From: Hydrogenophaga sp.
GTDB lineage: Bacteria; Pseudomonadota; Gammaproteobacteria; Burkholderiales; Burkholderiaceae_C
Assembly: GCF_019635465.1 (NCBI RefSeq)
Contig: NZ_JAHBZK010000022.1
Coordinates: 1-64,000 of the forward strand
Length of the DNA stretch: 64,000 nucleotides
Reading direction: 5' to 3'
Made by a program: the position numbers and the translations under genes. Position 1 is the stretch's first letter. Every line of letters begins with the position of its first letter. Below, piece after piece: positions 54,667 through 64,000 of this stretch. Below the pieces are notes generated by a model that saw only the letters and a program-made list of their open reading frames with translations, did not search any database and was not told the origin of the DNA.

Positions 54667-55841
54667 GGGAACATCACCTCGCCAAACAAGCGCTCATGCT
54701 CACGGATCGCGAAGCGGTCTGTCATGCCGGCGATGTAGTCGGCGACCGCGCGCGGTTGTCCTGCTGGGCGTTGGTAAGCCGCTGGAAGCTCACCCGGTTC
54801 TTCCAGATAACGCTGAAACAAATCACCAATGATCTGGCGTGCGCGGCCTGTGGTTTCCATGACCTGAGGATGCCGGTACAGATTGCGAAAGAGGAAGGAC
54901 TTGAGAGCCTGACTCCTGGCGCGCATGTCATCGGAGAAGGTGACCAGCACAGGCGCCTGGCGCACCTCATCCAGCGTCTGGACGCCTTCTACAGCCAATC
55001 GCGTGCGGGTGGCATCGATCACGTCATACACCTGAGCGCTCAACATGCGGCGAATGGCCTCGAACAACAGGCGCCGCCCCACCAGCGAGGGATGCTCGTG
55101 CAAGGCCTCGCACCGATGGGATTCAAACAGATCGACGGCTTCAAGTTGTTCGAGGGTGATGAGACCGGAGCGCACGCCGTCGTCGATGTCATGTGCGTTG
55201 TAGGCGATCTCGTCGGCGAGATTGCACAACTGGGCCTCCAACGAAGGTGATCCGCCGACGAGAAAGCGCGAAGCCACCCCACCAGGTTCTCGCAGCTCCA
55301 GCCGCTCGGCATTGCGTCGTGAACAGTGTTTCAGAATGCCTTCGCGAGTTTCAAAACTGAGATTCAGACCATCGAACGCCGGGTAGCGTTCTTCAAGCTC
55401 ATCCACCACTCGAAGGCTTTGCAGGTTGTGCTCGAATCCCAGAACCACATCTTCGGCTCCCTCAGAGGACACGGCGCGTGCGCTCGCAGCGCCCATCGCT
55501 GCGTGCAAGGCGTCCTGACCCGCGTGACCGAATGGCGTGTGCCCAAGGTCGTGTGCCAGGGCAATGGCCTCGACAAGGTCTTCGCACAAAGACAAGGAGC
55601 GCGCAATGCTGCGGCCGAGCTGCGCCACCTCGATGGAATGCGTCAGGCGGGTGCGAAACAGATCACCCTCGTGATTGAGAAACACCTGCGTCTTGTAGAC
55701 CAGGCGCCGGAACGCCGTCGAGTGGATCACCCGATCTCGATCACGCTGGAACCCGGTGCGTGTCGGCGCAGGCGCTTCGGGGTACCGCCGTCCGCGGCTC
55801 TCTGCCGGGTCGCAAGCGTAGGTCGCCAGCGCAGCCATCAC
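54663..55841 (-). CDS. dgt: dGTPase-like deoxynucleotide triphosphohydrolase
   Basis: This 392-residue HD-domain enzyme cuts dNTPs to deoxynucleoside and triphosphate. Metal ligands are in [10 protein letters not shown] (His68) and [13 protein letters not shown] (His97, Asp98), with a later Asp in [16 protein letters not shown]. It is the shorter, type-2-like form found beside aroB in betaproteobacteria. 4-bp overlaps link it to aroB and the MFS gene. Confidence 0.93.
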   Translation of the reverse strand: MMAALATYACDPAESRGRRYPEAPAPTRTGFQRDRDRVIHSTAFRRLVYKTQVFLNHEGDLFRTRLTHSIEVAQLGRSIARSLSLCEDLVEAIALAHDLGHTPFGHAGQDALHAAMGAASARAVSSEGAEDVVLGFEHNLQSLRVVDELEERYPAFDGLNLSFETREGILKHCSRRNAERLELREPGGVASRFLVGGSPSLEAQLCNLADEIAYNAHDIDDGVRSGLITLEQLEAVDLFESHRCEALHEHPSLVGRRLLFEAIRRMLSAQVYDVIDATRTRLAVEGVQTLDEVRQAPVLVTFSDDMRARSQALKSFLFRNLYRHPQVMETTGRARQIIGDLFQRYLEEPGELPAAYQRPAGQPRAVADYIAGMTDRFAIREHERLFGEVMFP

Positions 55842-56959
55842 GCAATACGGCAGCCGGACTCGATCACCTCGATCGCCAAGGCCGGATCCACCGGACGCAG
55901 CATGGCGCGCCCAGGACCGTCAATGAGCACGAAGCGAATGGCGCCAGCCTCGGCCTTTTTGTCGTGACGCATCAGTTCGACGTATCGGCTGGCGTTGTCG
56001 CTGGCATCGATCACTGGCGCAACCGTTGGCAGCTTTGCGCGCTGGATCAGGGCGACCAACCTGTCGACAAACTGCGCGTCCACCAGGCCCAAACGCTGAG
56101 ACAACCTGGCCGCCAGCACCATGCCACAGCCCACGGCCTCACCATGCAACCAGGACCCATAGCCCATGCCCGCCTCAATGGCGTGACCAAAGGTATGCCC
56201 AAAGTTCAATATGGCGCGCAGACCGCTTTCGCGTTCATCGCTGGCGACGACTTGCGCCTTGATTTCGCAGCTCCGTTTGACCGCCACAGCCAACGCGTCC
56301 GGATCCCGTTGCATCAAGTCATCCATGTGGTCTTCCAGCCAGGTCATGAACGCCATGTCGGCGATCGGGCCGTACTTGATGACTTCCGCGAGCCCGGCAC
56401 TGAGTTCGCGCTCCGGCAGGGTGTTTAAAGCGCTGAGGTCGCACACCACGCGCAGCGGTTGATGAAACGCGCCCACCATGTTCTTGCCCAACGGGTGGTT
56501 GATGCCCGTCTTGCCGCCGACGGAGGAGTCCACTTGCGCAAGCAGCGTCGTGGGCACCTGCACAAACGAAACACCACGCATGTAGCAAGCCGCGGCAAAA
56601 CCCGTCATGTCCCCGACAACGCCACCCCCCAGAGCGTACAAAACCGTCTTTCGATCGCAACCATGCTTGAGCAGCCCGTCGAAGATGGTCTGCAATGTCG
56701 ACCACTCCTTGTGCGACTCCCCATCGGGCAAGACGACCGAATGAACTTGCGCATGACGGGGTCTCAATGCCGCCAAGAGCGATGCCAGGTAAAGCGGCGC
56801 TACAACTTCGTTTGAGACAACCAACGCGATGCCGCCGTCGGGCAGACCCTCGAACGTGGCCGAACTGCCGATCAAGTGGCTGCCAATTTGGATGTCGTAG
56901 CTGCGCTCGCCCAGATCAATGTGGACCTTGTTCTGCAGATTGGCGGTGGAAGCGGTCAT
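55838..56959 (-). CDS. aroB: 3-dehydroquinate synthase
   Basis: This 373-residue NAD- and zinc-dependent enzyme closes the ring in the shikimate pathway. Visible sites are [23 protein letters not shown], the [20 protein letters not shown] loop and the zinc ligands in [14 protein letters not shown] 56959 gives the usual length; the frame to 57004 overlaps aroK. 41 bp after aroK. Confidence 0.97.
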   Translation of the reverse strand: MTASTANLQNKVHIDLGERSYDIQIGSHLIGSSATFEGLPDGGIALVVSNEVVAPLYLASLLAALRPRHAQVHSVVLPDGESHKEWSTLQTIFDGLLKHGCDRKTVLYALGGGVVGDMTGFAAACYMRGVSFVQVPTTLLAQVDSSVGGKTGINHPLGKNMVGAFHQPLRVVCDLSALNTLPERELSAGLAEVIKYGPIADMAFMTWLEDHMDDLMQRDPDALAVAVKRSCEIKAQVVASDERESGLRAILNFGHTFGHAIEAGMGYGSWLHGEAVGCGMVLAARLSQRLGLVDAQFVDRLVALIQRAKLPTVAPVIDASDNASRYVELMRHDKKAEAGAIRFVLIDGPGRAMLRPVDPALAIEVIESGCRIA

Positions 56960-57000
56960 CACGCGAGTGTATGTCGCGTGAGGTTCGGGCTGCGTCGCCC

Positions 57001-57555
57001 TCAACCGGCCTCATTCGGGGCGTCGCTGATCAATATGCCCGCGAGTTCCAGTTGCATGACGATCATGTTGACCAATGTCGCCACCGAAGGGCGGCCCGTC
57101 TCGATCGTGAAATGGGCTGTCTCGGCATACAAGGGGTGGCGCTGCGCATGCAATTCCCGCAGTTTCGCCAGCGGATCCGCGACCTGCAGCAGTGGACGAT
57201 TGCGATCATGCCGAAGGCGGCGGATCAACTCTTCGGGTGAAGACCGCAGGTAGACGACAGATCCCCGTTCCCGCATCAGGTCTCGATTTTCGGATCGCAA
57301 CACCGCGCCTCCCCCCGTCGAGATGATCTTCGACGGGCCCATGCTGAGCTCGTCGAGCATCATTGATTCGATGGCCCGAAATGGATCCTCGCCCTCACGC
57401 TCGAAGAACGACCGGATGGAGCAGCCGATGCGCGCCTCAATGGCGTGGTCCACATCAACAAAGGGCAAACCCAGCCGCCGGGCCAGCTGGCGACCGACAG
57501 TGGATTTGCCCGATCCTGGCAGACCGACCAGGAAGACCGGAGAGGTCAGACTCAA
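57001..57555 (-). CDS. aroK: Shikimate kinase
   Basis: This 184-residue kinase phosphorylates shikimate. The P-loop is [11 protein letters not shown] (about 11-21), with [11 protein letters not shown] for magnesium and substrate and ISTGGGAVL for the shikimate site. It overlaps the pilQ stop by 4 bp in the frequent pilQ-aroK-aroB order. The C-terminus is slightly longer than in E. coli. Confidence 0.96.
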   Translation of the reverse strand: MSLTSPVFLVGLPGSGKSTVGRQLARRLGLPFVDVDHAIEARIGCSIRSFFEREGEDPFRAIESMMLDELSMGPSKIISTGGGAVLRSENRDLMRERGSVVYLRSSPEELIRRLRHDRNRPLLQVADPLAKLRELHAQRHPLYAETAHFTIETGRPSVATLVNMIVMQLELAGILISDAPNEAG

Positions 57556-59678
57556 TTGATTGCGGTACGGCCCAGGACGCGCGGCGTGATGAAAATCAGC
57601 AACTCGGAACGGCTGTCGAGCTTGTCACGGGACTTGAACAAGTTGCCCACGCCCGGGAGATCACCGAGCAGCGGAACCTTGCGCAACTCGTTGCGTTCGG
57701 TGCGCTCGAAGATGCCGCCGATGACCACCGTGCCACCGTTTTCGACCAGCACTTGCGTCTGCACGTGCTTGGTGTCAATCGCGATGCCTTCGGCGGTAGT
57801 TTCGCCACGGGTGTCCTTGTTCACATCGAGGTCAAGAATGATGTTGCCCTCGGGGGTGATCTGCGGCGTCACTTCCAGCTTAAGGTTTGCCTTGCGGAAG
57901 GAGATTGCCGTGGCACCACTGGACGTTGCCGTCTGGTACGGGAACTCGGTGCCTTGCTCGATCAAGGCCTTCACCTGGTCTGCCGTCACGACACGCGGGC
58001 TCGACACCACGCGACCTTTGCCATCCGACTCAAGGGCGGAAATTTCCAATGCCAGGAAGCGTGTTGCGCTGGGGTTGAACAACGACAGCGCGTAGGTGGC
58101 CGCCGTCGCGTTCGTGGGCACCGCCGGCAGGTTGACGAACGGCGATGAGGTCAGCGTAGGGCCAGTGGTGACCGCCGAGTAGTTGCTGCCGAAATTGCCC
58201 CGCACTGCGTTGCCATTGACAGAGCCGGCACTGAAGTCACGGATACCACCACCCAGCCGAACACCGATGGACTTGCTGAAGTCGTCATCCGCTTCGACGA
58301 TGCGGGCTTCGATCAGCACCTGACGAATGGGGATGTCGAGCTTTTTGATCAGTTCCTGCACCTGTTCCAGACGCGAGGGAATGTCGGTCACGAAGAGCTG
58401 GTTGGTGCGGGGCTCGGCGATCACGCTGCCACGGTTGGACAGGATGCGGGCATTGTTGGCGCCTGAAGAACTGCTTGTTGAGGCTCCGCCTGCAGTCAAT
58501 TGCGTCGCAATGTCGGCCGCCTTGGCGTAGTTCATCTGGAACGACTGCGTGCGCACCTGTTCCAGACTTTCCACGGCCGCGCGGGCTTCCAATTCCTGCT
58601 TCTCACGGGCAGCGATCTCGTCACGCGGTGCGATCCAGAGCACATTGCCGGACTTGCGCAAGCCAAGACCTTTGGCTTGCATGATGATGTCCAGGGCTTG
58701 GTCCCAGGGCACGTCTTTCAATCGCAACGTCACCGAGCCACCGACTGAGTCGGAAGTCACGACGTTGAAGTTCGTGAAGTCAGCAATCACCTGAAGCAAT
58801 GCGCGGACTTCGATGTTCTGGAAGTTCAGCGAGAGCTTTTCACCGGAGTAACCCGGCCCCTGCGTCAGCTTGGACGGATCGATCCGCTGCTCGCGCACTT
58901 CCAACACGAACTGGTTGTCGCTCTGATATGCCGAGTGCTCCCAGTTGCCCACCGCGCTGACGACCATGCGCACACGGTCACCGTTCTGCGTGGTGGTGAC
59001 GGTTTTGACGGGTGTGCCGAAATCGGTCACGTCAAGACGGCGGCGCAGGCCCTCGGGCAGGCTGCTCTTGAGGAAATCGACCACGAGGCCAGTGCCTTCT
59101 TGCCGAATGTCGACACCCACCTGGTTGTTGGGCAGTTCCACCACGACGCGTCCGGAACTGCCCGTGCCGCGACGGAAGTCGATGTCGCGAAGCGCATCCA
59201 CATCCACATTGCGACTTTCCGCAAACGCAGACGGCGGATTGGTTTGGGCTGTCACCGCTTCCGAACGCTCCAACACCACCAGCAGCGCGTTACCGTCGAT
59301 CTTGGTCTGATATGGCGCAGCCTGCTTGAGGTTGATCACCACACGCGTGCGATCACCGGCCTGCACCACTGTGGCAGATTTCAGGTTGCCTTGATTGATA
59401 TCGACCGTGCTGCGGCCCAATGCGTTGGCCACGCCTGGAAAATCGAGCGCGATGCGCGCAGGGGACTGAATCGAAAAGCTGGCAGGAATGGCCTTGAGCG
59501 GTTCACTCGTGTTGATGCGAATGACTTCAACACCGCTTTGGATGCCGCCAGTGACCGATTGAATGGCCATCTGCGCATGCGCCAGACACGAGGCGGCCAG
59601 CAGGCACAAGGCCAAACCACCCTGGGTCATCCTCCGCCCCCACGACGCGCTGGACATCGTTTGCTTCGGGTTCATCAT
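57552..59678 (-). CDS. pilQ: Type IV pilus secretin PilQ
   Basis: This 708-residue outer-membrane secretin lets the pilus through. A signal peptide ends near AHAQ (about 35). AMIN-type peptidoglycan-binding domains fill the N-terminal third, then the secretin N0/N1 domains (LSLNFQNIEVRALLQVIADF). The secretin core follows with VPLLGDLPGVGNLFKS. A Ser-rich loop (TSSSSGANN) lies in the N1-type region. Coupled to pilP and aroK by 4-bp overlaps. Confidence 0.97.
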   Translation of the reverse strand: MMNPKQTMSSASWGRRMTQGGLALCLLAASCLAHAQMAIQSVTGGIQSGVEVIRINTSEPLKAIPASFSIQSPARIALDFPGVANALGRSTVDINQGNLKSATVVQAGDRTRVVINLKQAAPYQTKIDGNALLVVLERSEAVTAQTNPPSAFAESRNVDVDALRDIDFRRGTGSSGRVVVELPNNQVGVDIRQEGTGLVVDFLKSSLPEGLRRRLDVTDFGTPVKTVTTTQNGDRVRMVVSAVGNWEHSAYQSDNQFVLEVREQRIDPSKLTQGPGYSGEKLSLNFQNIEVRALLQVIADFTNFNVVTSDSVGGSVTLRLKDVPWDQALDIIMQAKGLGLRKSGNVLWIAPRDEIAAREKQELEARAAVESLEQVRTQSFQMNYAKAADIATQLTAGGASTSSSSGANNARILSNRGSVIAEPRTNQLFVTDIPSRLEQVQELIKKLDIPIRQVLIEARIVEADDDFSKSIGVRLGGGIRDFSAGSVNGNAVRGNFGSNYSAVTTGPTLTSSPFVNLPAVPTNATAATYALSLFNPSATRFLALEISALESDGKGRVVSSPRVVTADQVKALIEQGTEFPYQTATSSGATAISFRKANLKLEVTPQITPEGNIILDLDVNKDTRGETTAEGIAIDTKHVQTQVLVENGGTVVIGGIFERTERNELRKVPLLGDLPGVGNLFKSRDKLDSRSELLIFITPRVLGRTAIN

Positions 59679-60226
59679 TTAGCTTCCTCTACTAGCTGCA
59701 GCGCCGTCGGGCGCTCGATCCATTCGCCCGCTGCGTCTTGCACGATCTCGCGCAACGTCACTTCGGTTTCACTGATGCGGGTCACCCGGCCGAAATTCTG
59801 GCCAAGGTAGTTACCCGGTCGAACCTGGTACAGAAGCCGGTCCACCCTGACCAGCGCAATGAGCTCGCCATTGCGATCCAGGCTACCCACCATGGCCATG
59901 GCATCGAGCGGAAAAGCCTCAAGCGGCTGCCGACGACGTGCCAGTTCCGGTTCGATGAGCGCGGCCGAATTGGCACTCGTGGCACTCTGCGTGCCTCTCA
60001 ACAGACTGGCCAGCTTCTCGGTGCTGAACGGCGGCACGAGTCGCTCCACGCTGTAAGGCTGCGGAACGAACCGCGTGGGTTCTGGAATCGGTTGTACCGA
60101 GGGCTTGATGGCGTTGCGCTCCGCCTGCATCCAGGCCTGCAGTTCGTCTTCGCCAGACGAGGTGCATCCCACCAGCAGCGCCGCCGTGCAGGCAACGATC
60201 AAAAAAGAGGGACTGCGCGGCATCAC
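59675..60226 (-). CDS. pilP: Type IV pilus lipoprotein PilP
   Basis: This 183-residue lipoprotein has lipobox LLVGC (Cys21), a disordered linker, and the beta-sandwich core (LEAFPLDAMAMVG; VRPGNYLGQNFGRVTRI). It joins the PilMNO platform to PilQ. Overlaps pilO and pilQ by 4 bp. Confidence 0.95.
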   Translation of the reverse strand: MMPRSPSFLIVACTAALLVGCTSSGEDELQAWMQAERNAIKPSVQPIPEPTRFVPQPYSVERLVPPFSTEKLASLLRGTQSATSANSAALIEPELARRRQPLEAFPLDAMAMVGSLDRNGELIALVRVDRLLYQVRPGNYLGQNFGRVTRISETEVTLREIVQDAAGEWIERPTALQLVEEAK

Positions 60227-60894
60227 TTCTTGGCCCCCTTGCCTTTTTGCTGGGCGGCGACCTCTTCGGGATCGAGGTAGCGGTAGGTCTTGGCCACACC
60301 GTCCATGGTCAAGTAGCCCTCACGGCCGCCGATCGGCGTCAACGTCAGATCGTTCAGCGTGACGATGCGCGAAAGGTTGGCAATGTCACCCGCGAACAGA
60401 CCAATGTCGTGGTAGGTCCCGGTTACACGAATGGTGATCGGCAACTCGGCGTAGTACTCGCGCACGGCCACGTTGCCGGGCCTGAACAGGTCAAACTGCA
60501 GACTGCGACCCAATCCCGCCTGGTTGATGTCAGACAGCAGTGCATCCATCTCAGCTTTGCTGGGCAGTTGCTTCTCAAGCTGGGTCACATATTGCTGAAC
60601 CTGCTCCAACTGCTTGCGCAATGCATCCAGATTGACCGCCTGCACAAGCTTTTTCTTGTAGGTTTCGCGCAGCTGCTGCTCTTTGGCGGTTTCAGCCACC
60701 AATTCTTCGTCGACACTCTTGAGCCAGAAGAACCAGAGGCCGGCCACCACAGCTACGCACACTGCCACAAACAGCAGATTTCGGGGAAGTGCAGGCCAGA
60801 GAGATGGATCGTTGGGATCGAGTCCGGTGAACTGGGCGCGGACCTTGTCCTGCAGCGCCTTGAAGTCAATGGAAGGTGCGGATGATTTTGCCAT
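60223..60894 (-). CDS. pilO: Type IV pilus alignment protein PilO
   Basis: This 223-residue inner-membrane protein has one span (about 38-58, LLFVAVCVAVVAGLWFFWL), a coiled coil (about 68-110) and a periplasmic ferredoxin-like core. It pairs with PilN. ATG 60894 is the natural start; the open frame further back overlaps pilN. 10 bp after pilN. Confidence 0.94.
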   Translation of the reverse strand: MAKSSAPSIDFKALQDKVRAQFTGLDPNDPSLWPALPRNLLFVAVCVAVVAGLWFFWLKSVDEELVAETAKEQQLRETYKKKLVQAVNLDALRKQLEQVQQYVTQLEKQLPSKAEMDALLSDINQAGLGRSLQFDLFRPGNVAVREYYAELPITIRVTGTYHDIGLFAGDIANLSRIVTLNDLTLTPIGGREGYLTMDGVAKTYRYLDPEEVAAQQKGKGAKK

Positions 60895-60904
60895 GTCGTC
60901 TACC

Positions 60905-61519
60905 TCACACCTTCCCTGCCGGGGCCTCGGTCGCGGGAGCCGCTGCTGGGGTCGGTGCGGCCGGTTTGCGCAAGGTAACGCGCATGGTGAAGTTCGCGAC
61001 GCGGCGTGCGTCGCGCCCACTGATGGCGGCGTTGGCGGACACGATTTCCACCAACTCTGGCCGGGTCAGCGCCGGGCTGTTGTTGGCCAGGTTGCGCAAC
61101 AACTCCGACACACGCTCCTGGGACTGTGCCGTACCGGTCAGCAACACCGACGTGCCCTGCTGCTTCATGCTGCGCAGGAAAACACCCTCGGGCAACTGAT
61201 TGACCAGTTCTTCCAGCAGATAGACAGGCAAATTCCGACCGGCCTGCAAGTCTTCCACCGCCGTCTGACGGGCGCGCAACGAGGCAATTTGTTGCTGTAG
61301 CGTGGCAATGTCCTTGATTTCCTTGTCCAGCTTGGCAATTTCCTGGGTCAGGAAGCGGTTGCGGTCCTGCTGATTGGAAATCTGGCCCTGGTACCATGTG
61401 TAGATGGCCCCGCCGATGATCCCGCCCAGCAAGGCGGCCAAGGCCAGCTGCGTGAAGAATTGGTCCTTTTGGCGCTTGCGAGCCGCTTCTCGGTGCGGCA
61501 ACAGGTTGATGAGGATCAT
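60905..61519 (-). CDS. pilN: Type IV pilus alignment protein PilN
   Basis: This 204-residue inner-membrane protein starts MILINLLPHREAARKRQK, the segment that docks on PilM. One span follows (about 24-44), then a coiled coil and a periplasmic domain. An Ala/Pro-rich tail of about 20 residues ends the protein. Overlaps pilM by 4 bp. Confidence 0.96.
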   Translation of the reverse strand: MILINLLPHREAARKRQKDQFFTQLALAALLGGIIGGAIYTWYQGQISNQQDRNRFLTQEIAKLDKEIKDIATLQQQIASLRARQTAVEDLQAGRNLPVYLLEELVNQLPEGVFLRSMKQQGTSVLLTGTAQSQERVSELLRNLANNSPALTRPELVEIVSANAAISGRDARRVANFTMRVTLRKPAAPTPAAAPATEAPAGKV

Positions 61520-62595
61520 TGGTAGAACCTCCGCAACGCCAGTCCGGTCGATGTCAGGTAGGCAGGGGCTTCACGCGAAATCTTGCGCGCCTGAATGCCA
61601 GAACCCAGTTCCATCGCGTCGAAAGGGTTGATCAGCATGCAGGCAAACGATGTCTGGTGCGTCACCGCTTCGGTCAGACCCAGCAAGGCCGCACTGCCGC
61701 CCGCAAGCAGGATGTGATCGATCTTGTTGTAGGGCGTGCTCGTGAAGAAGAATTGCAGCGCGCGTCCAACTTCCTGGGCCATGCTTTCAATAAACGGGTC
61801 GAGCACAGCGGTTTGATAGTCCTCCGGCAGGTCGCCAGAGCGCTTTTTCGCTTCCGCTTCATCCTGAGAGAAGCCGTATTGACGAATGATCAACTGTGTC
61901 AGCTGGTTACCGCCAAACGCCTGGTCGCGCTCGTAGAGAACTTCGTCATTGCGGATCACCTGCAAGCTCGTGGTCATCGAACCTACCTCGAACAGGGCGA
62001 CCAATGCATCCACGCCCTGGTTGGGCAGCGTTTCGATCACGCGGGCGGCAGCCAGACGCGACGCATACGACTCGACATCCATGACCACGGGCTTGAGGCC
62101 TGCGGCTTCAGCCAGGCCCTGACGGTCCGACACCTTCTCTTTGCGCGAAGCAGCGATCAGCACCTCGACATCACCCACGGATGTCGCACTCGGACCGACC
62201 ACACAGAAGTCAAGGCTGACCTCGTCCAGCGAAAAGGGGATGTACTGGTTGGCCTCGGATTCGACCTGAGCTTCGAGTTCCTTGTCGCTCATACCACCCG
62301 GAAGAATGATCTTCTTGGTGATCACCGCTGAGGCGGGCAGCGCCAATGCAACGTTCTTGGTTTTGCTGCCGCTCTTGCGCACGACCCGGCGAATGGCGTC
62401 GGCCACTTCATCGAACTTTTCGATGTTGCCGTCCGTGATCCAGCCCCGCTCGAGCGGCTCCATGGCGCAGCGTTCAAGAACGAATTCGCCTGCACGGTTT
62501 CGGTTGAGCTCCACCAACTTGACGCTGGACGAACTCACATCGATGCCGAGCAACGGCGCCGGCTCCCGGCTGAAGAGTGATCCCAATGAGACCAA
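61516..62595 (-). CDS. pilM: Type IV pilus actin-like protein PilM
   Basis: This 359-residue cytoplasmic actin-fold protein binds ATP and the PilN N-terminus. LLGIDVSSSSVKLVEL is the phosphate-1 region and HILLAGGSAALLGL the adenosine region. The start is a TTG at 62595, chosen from relatives that begin about six residues before SLFSR; TTG 62607 is the longer option. No ATG lies near. First of pilMNOPQ. Confidence 0.93.
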   Translation of the reverse strand: MVSLGSLFSREPAPLLGIDVSSSSVKLVELNRNRAGEFVLERCAMEPLERGWITDGNIEKFDEVADAIRRVVRKSGSKTKNVALALPASAVITKKIILPGGMSDKELEAQVESEANQYIPFSLDEVSLDFCVVGPSATSVGDVEVLIAASRKEKVSDRQGLAEAAGLKPVVMDVESYASRLAAARVIETLPNQGVDALVALFEVGSMTTSLQVIRNDEVLYERDQAFGGNQLTQLIIRQYGFSQDEAEAKKRSGDLPEDYQTAVLDPFIESMAQEVGRALQFFFTSTPYNKIDHILLAGGSAALLGLTEAVTHQTSFACMLINPFDAMELGSGIQARKISREAPAYLTSTGLALRRFYQ

Positions 62596-62650
62596 GGTAG
62601 CCCCCAAAACGCGAGGCCATCGGCCGCGCCAGACTTAAGAATTCACTTCA

Positions 62651-62679
62651 ATGCTAGCAGTAAGCCCATTGAGCAGCAA
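62651..62679 (-). promoter_or_regulatory. Candidate sigma-70 promoter for the pilM operon
   Basis: On the minus strand TTGCTG (62674-62679) and TAGCAT (62651-62656) are spaced 17 nt. The predicted start lies about 50 nt before pilM. Both boxes are imperfect. Confidence 0.4.
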
Positions 62680-62830
62680 AGAATTTTTGCCCAAGCGACA
62701 AATCGAAACGTTGTCAAAAGCCGACGTATCGAAATGCCTGCGTGATGCAATGAACGACAGGGCAGGAACCCGGTCACATGCCCACACAAGGACGCTTGGA
62801 CCCAAATGCGCCGCTCACTGAGCCGACTCC

Positions 62831-62836
62831 TACAAT
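62831..62836 (+). promoter_or_regulatory. Possible -10 box for the PBP1A gene
   Basis: TACAAT lies 25 bp before ATG 62862. No -35 of good match is found at 16-18 nt. The rest of the 254-bp pilM/ponA gap holds only a short GCAAA/TTTGC repeat near 62676-62690. Confidence 0.3.
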
Positions 62837-62861
62837 GTCGTCCGCCTTGCCTGGAACCTGA

Positions 62862-64000
62862 ATGACCCGAGATCCCAAGCCCATGCCCGCCGACAGTGCC
62901 AAGCCAGTATCTGCGGCTCCTCACACACTCACTTTCCTGGGGCGCTTGGTGGTGGCTGTGGCCGGACTGGCGGCTGCGGGTGTTGCGGCAATGTTGATGG
63001 CTCTTGGCATTGCGCTGGCCGTCGCCTATCCCAATTTGCCCGACGTCACTGGCCTCGCAGACTATCGCCCAAAGCTGCCACTGCGCGTGTTGGCCGCCAA
63101 TGGGGACCTCATGGGCGAGTTCGGCGAAGAGCGCCGAAACCTCCTCACGATCGACCAGATTCCGGACATCATGAAGCAGGCGGTGCTGTCGATCGAAGAC
63201 GCTCGCTTCTTCGAGCACAGTGGTATTGACTACAAGGGCATGGTGCGAGCGGCGCTGGCCAACCTCCGCGAGGCCAAGAGCCAGGGCGCATCGACCATCA
63301 CCATGCAGGTGGCTCGCAACGTCTACCTCTCGGCGGAGAAGAGCTACACCCGCAAGATCTACGAGGTGCTGCTGACCTTCAAGCTCGAGCACATGCTGAG
63401 CAAAGAGCAGATCCTCGAGATCTACATGAACCAGATCTTCCTGGGTCAGCGTGCCTACGGGTTTGCCTCGGCGGCGCAGACTTACTTCGGCAAGCGATTG
63501 CAGGACGTCTCGATCGCCGAGGCAGCTTTGCTTGCCGGCTTGCCGCAGGCGCCCTCCGCCTACAACCCGTTACGCAACCCCAAGCGCGCCCAGATCCGAC
63601 AGCGGTACATCATCGACCGCATGGTCGAGAACGGCTTCATCACGGCGGCTCAAGCTGAAGCCGCCAAGAAGGAGGTTGTCCAGCTCAAGCGGCCGGCCAA
63701 GGAAGACAACCTGCCGGCCGAGTTCATCGCCGAGATGGTGCGTCAAGCCATCGTCGCGCAATATGGCGAGGCCGCCTACACGCGTGGGCTGGTGGTCAAT
63801 ACCACCATCGACCCCAAGGCACAGGAATCGGCCTATCGCTCGCTGCGCCAAGGCGTGCTGGACTATGAGCGACGTCAGTTCTATCGCGGCCCGGAACTGT
63901 TCGTGAGCCTGCCCGCCGACCCTCAGCAACGTGATGCGGTGATCGACGATGCACTGTCCGATCGGCCGGACAACGGGGACTTGCTGTCGGCTGTGGTGCT
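62862..64000 (+). CDS. mrcA: Penicillin-binding protein 1A (N-terminal part; cut by window end)
   Basis: 379 codons are visible before the window ends, with no stop. A short cytoplasmic tail is followed by one membrane anchor (about 27-57). The GT51 glycosyltransferase domain follows: the catalytic Glu112 in SIEDARFFEH, then QGASTITMQVARNVYL, KILEIYMNQIFLGQ-like motif (here QILEIYMNQIFLGQ) and GLPQAPSAYNP. The transpeptidase domain lies beyond the window. It makes and cross-links peptidoglycan. Divergence from pilM is common in proteobacteria. Confidence 0.95.
   Translation, partial: MTRDPKPMPADSAKPVSAAPHTLTFLGRLVVAVAGLAAAGVAAMLMALGIALAVAYPNLPDVTGLADYRPKLPLRVLAANGDLMGEFGEERRNLLTIDQIPDIMKQAVLSIEDARFFEHSGIDYKGMVRAALANLREAKSQGASTITMQVARNVYLSAEKSYTRKIYEVLLTFKLEHMLSKEQILEIYMNQIFLGQRAYGFASAAQTYFGKRLQDVSIAEAALLAGLPQAPSAYNPLRNPKRAQIRQRYIIDRMVENGFITAAQAEAAKKEVVQLKRPAKEDNLPAEFIAEMVRQAIVAQYGEAAYTRGLVVNTTIDPKAQESAYRSLRQGVLDYERRQFYRGPELFVSLPADPQQRDAVIDDALSDRPDNGDLLSAVV

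Overview
The window is a stretch of core chromosome from a betaproteobacterium. The best guess is Burkholderiales, family Comamonadaceae, near Hydrogenophaga or Acidovorax. This rests on high GC, on gene content and order (petABC-sspAB-tRNA-Thr, pilBCD-coaE-zapD-yacG, pilMNOPQ-aroKB, murA-hisGDCBHAFIE-hinT-tatABC, mlaFEDACB), and on protein styles such as a short-form HisG and a monofunctional HisB. The genus is inference. The window is cut inside genes at both ends: the C-terminus of a monothiol glutaredoxin on the left and the N-terminal part of penicillin-binding protein 1A on the right.

Layout. 1-5 kb: glutaredoxin end with a strong terminator, a Lon-like AAA+ ATPase, then (minus strand) proS with a lytic transglycosylase, then (plus) rppH with a CNP1-like exported protein. 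5-8 kb (minus): rplU-rpmA-obgE-proB. 8-15 kb (plus): ispB, tRNA-Pro(CGG), and the type IV pilus export genes pilB-pilC-pilD followed by coaE, zapD and yacG. 15-21.4 kb (minus): M23 endopeptidase, secA, argJ, a DUF815 ATPase and mutT, with a short dciA-like gene divergent from the endopeptidase. 21.7-26 kb (minus): cytochrome bc1 operon petABC, sspA, sspB and tRNA-Thr(TGT). 26-29.6 kb: mscL, pdxA/Nif3-like, and a DegS/DegQ-type protease. 29.6-42 kb (minus): an ABC exporter pair, a BolA protein, murA, the whole histidine operon, a DUF4870 membrane protein, hinT and tatABC. 42-46 kb (minus): a complete Mla phospholipid-trafficking operon. 46-52.6 kb (minus): gltBD glutamate synthase. 52.7-62.6 kb (minus): pilMNOPQ-aroK-aroB-dgt-MFS-RAYT, read almost without gaps. 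62.9 kb to the end (plus): PBP1A.

How the genes work together. Envelope building and trafficking dominate: SecA, Tat, Mla, MurA, PBP1A, M23 peptidase, lytic transglycosylase, MscL, IspB and the type IV pilus. They sit beside central nitrogen and amino acid metabolism (GltBD, His, ProB, ArgJ, AroKB), respiration (bc1) and proteolysis control (SspB, Lon-like ATPase). Coding density is extreme: many neighbours overlap by 4 bp, and no stretch longer than 300 bp lacks a gene. The largest gaps are 254 bp (pilM/ponA), about 190 bp (gltB upstream, petA/mscL, rplU/ispB) and 169 bp (secA upstream).

I did not find a convincing new multi-gene system. The most unusual points are: a RAYT-type transposase whose HUH histidines are replaced and which lies in an operon, next to a REP-like palindrome and a sigma-54-like element in front of gltB; a Lon-type AAA+ ATPase with no protease domain; and several perfect palindromes at promoters or gene ends. 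No CRISPR array, prophage, rRNA or intact insertion sequence was seen.
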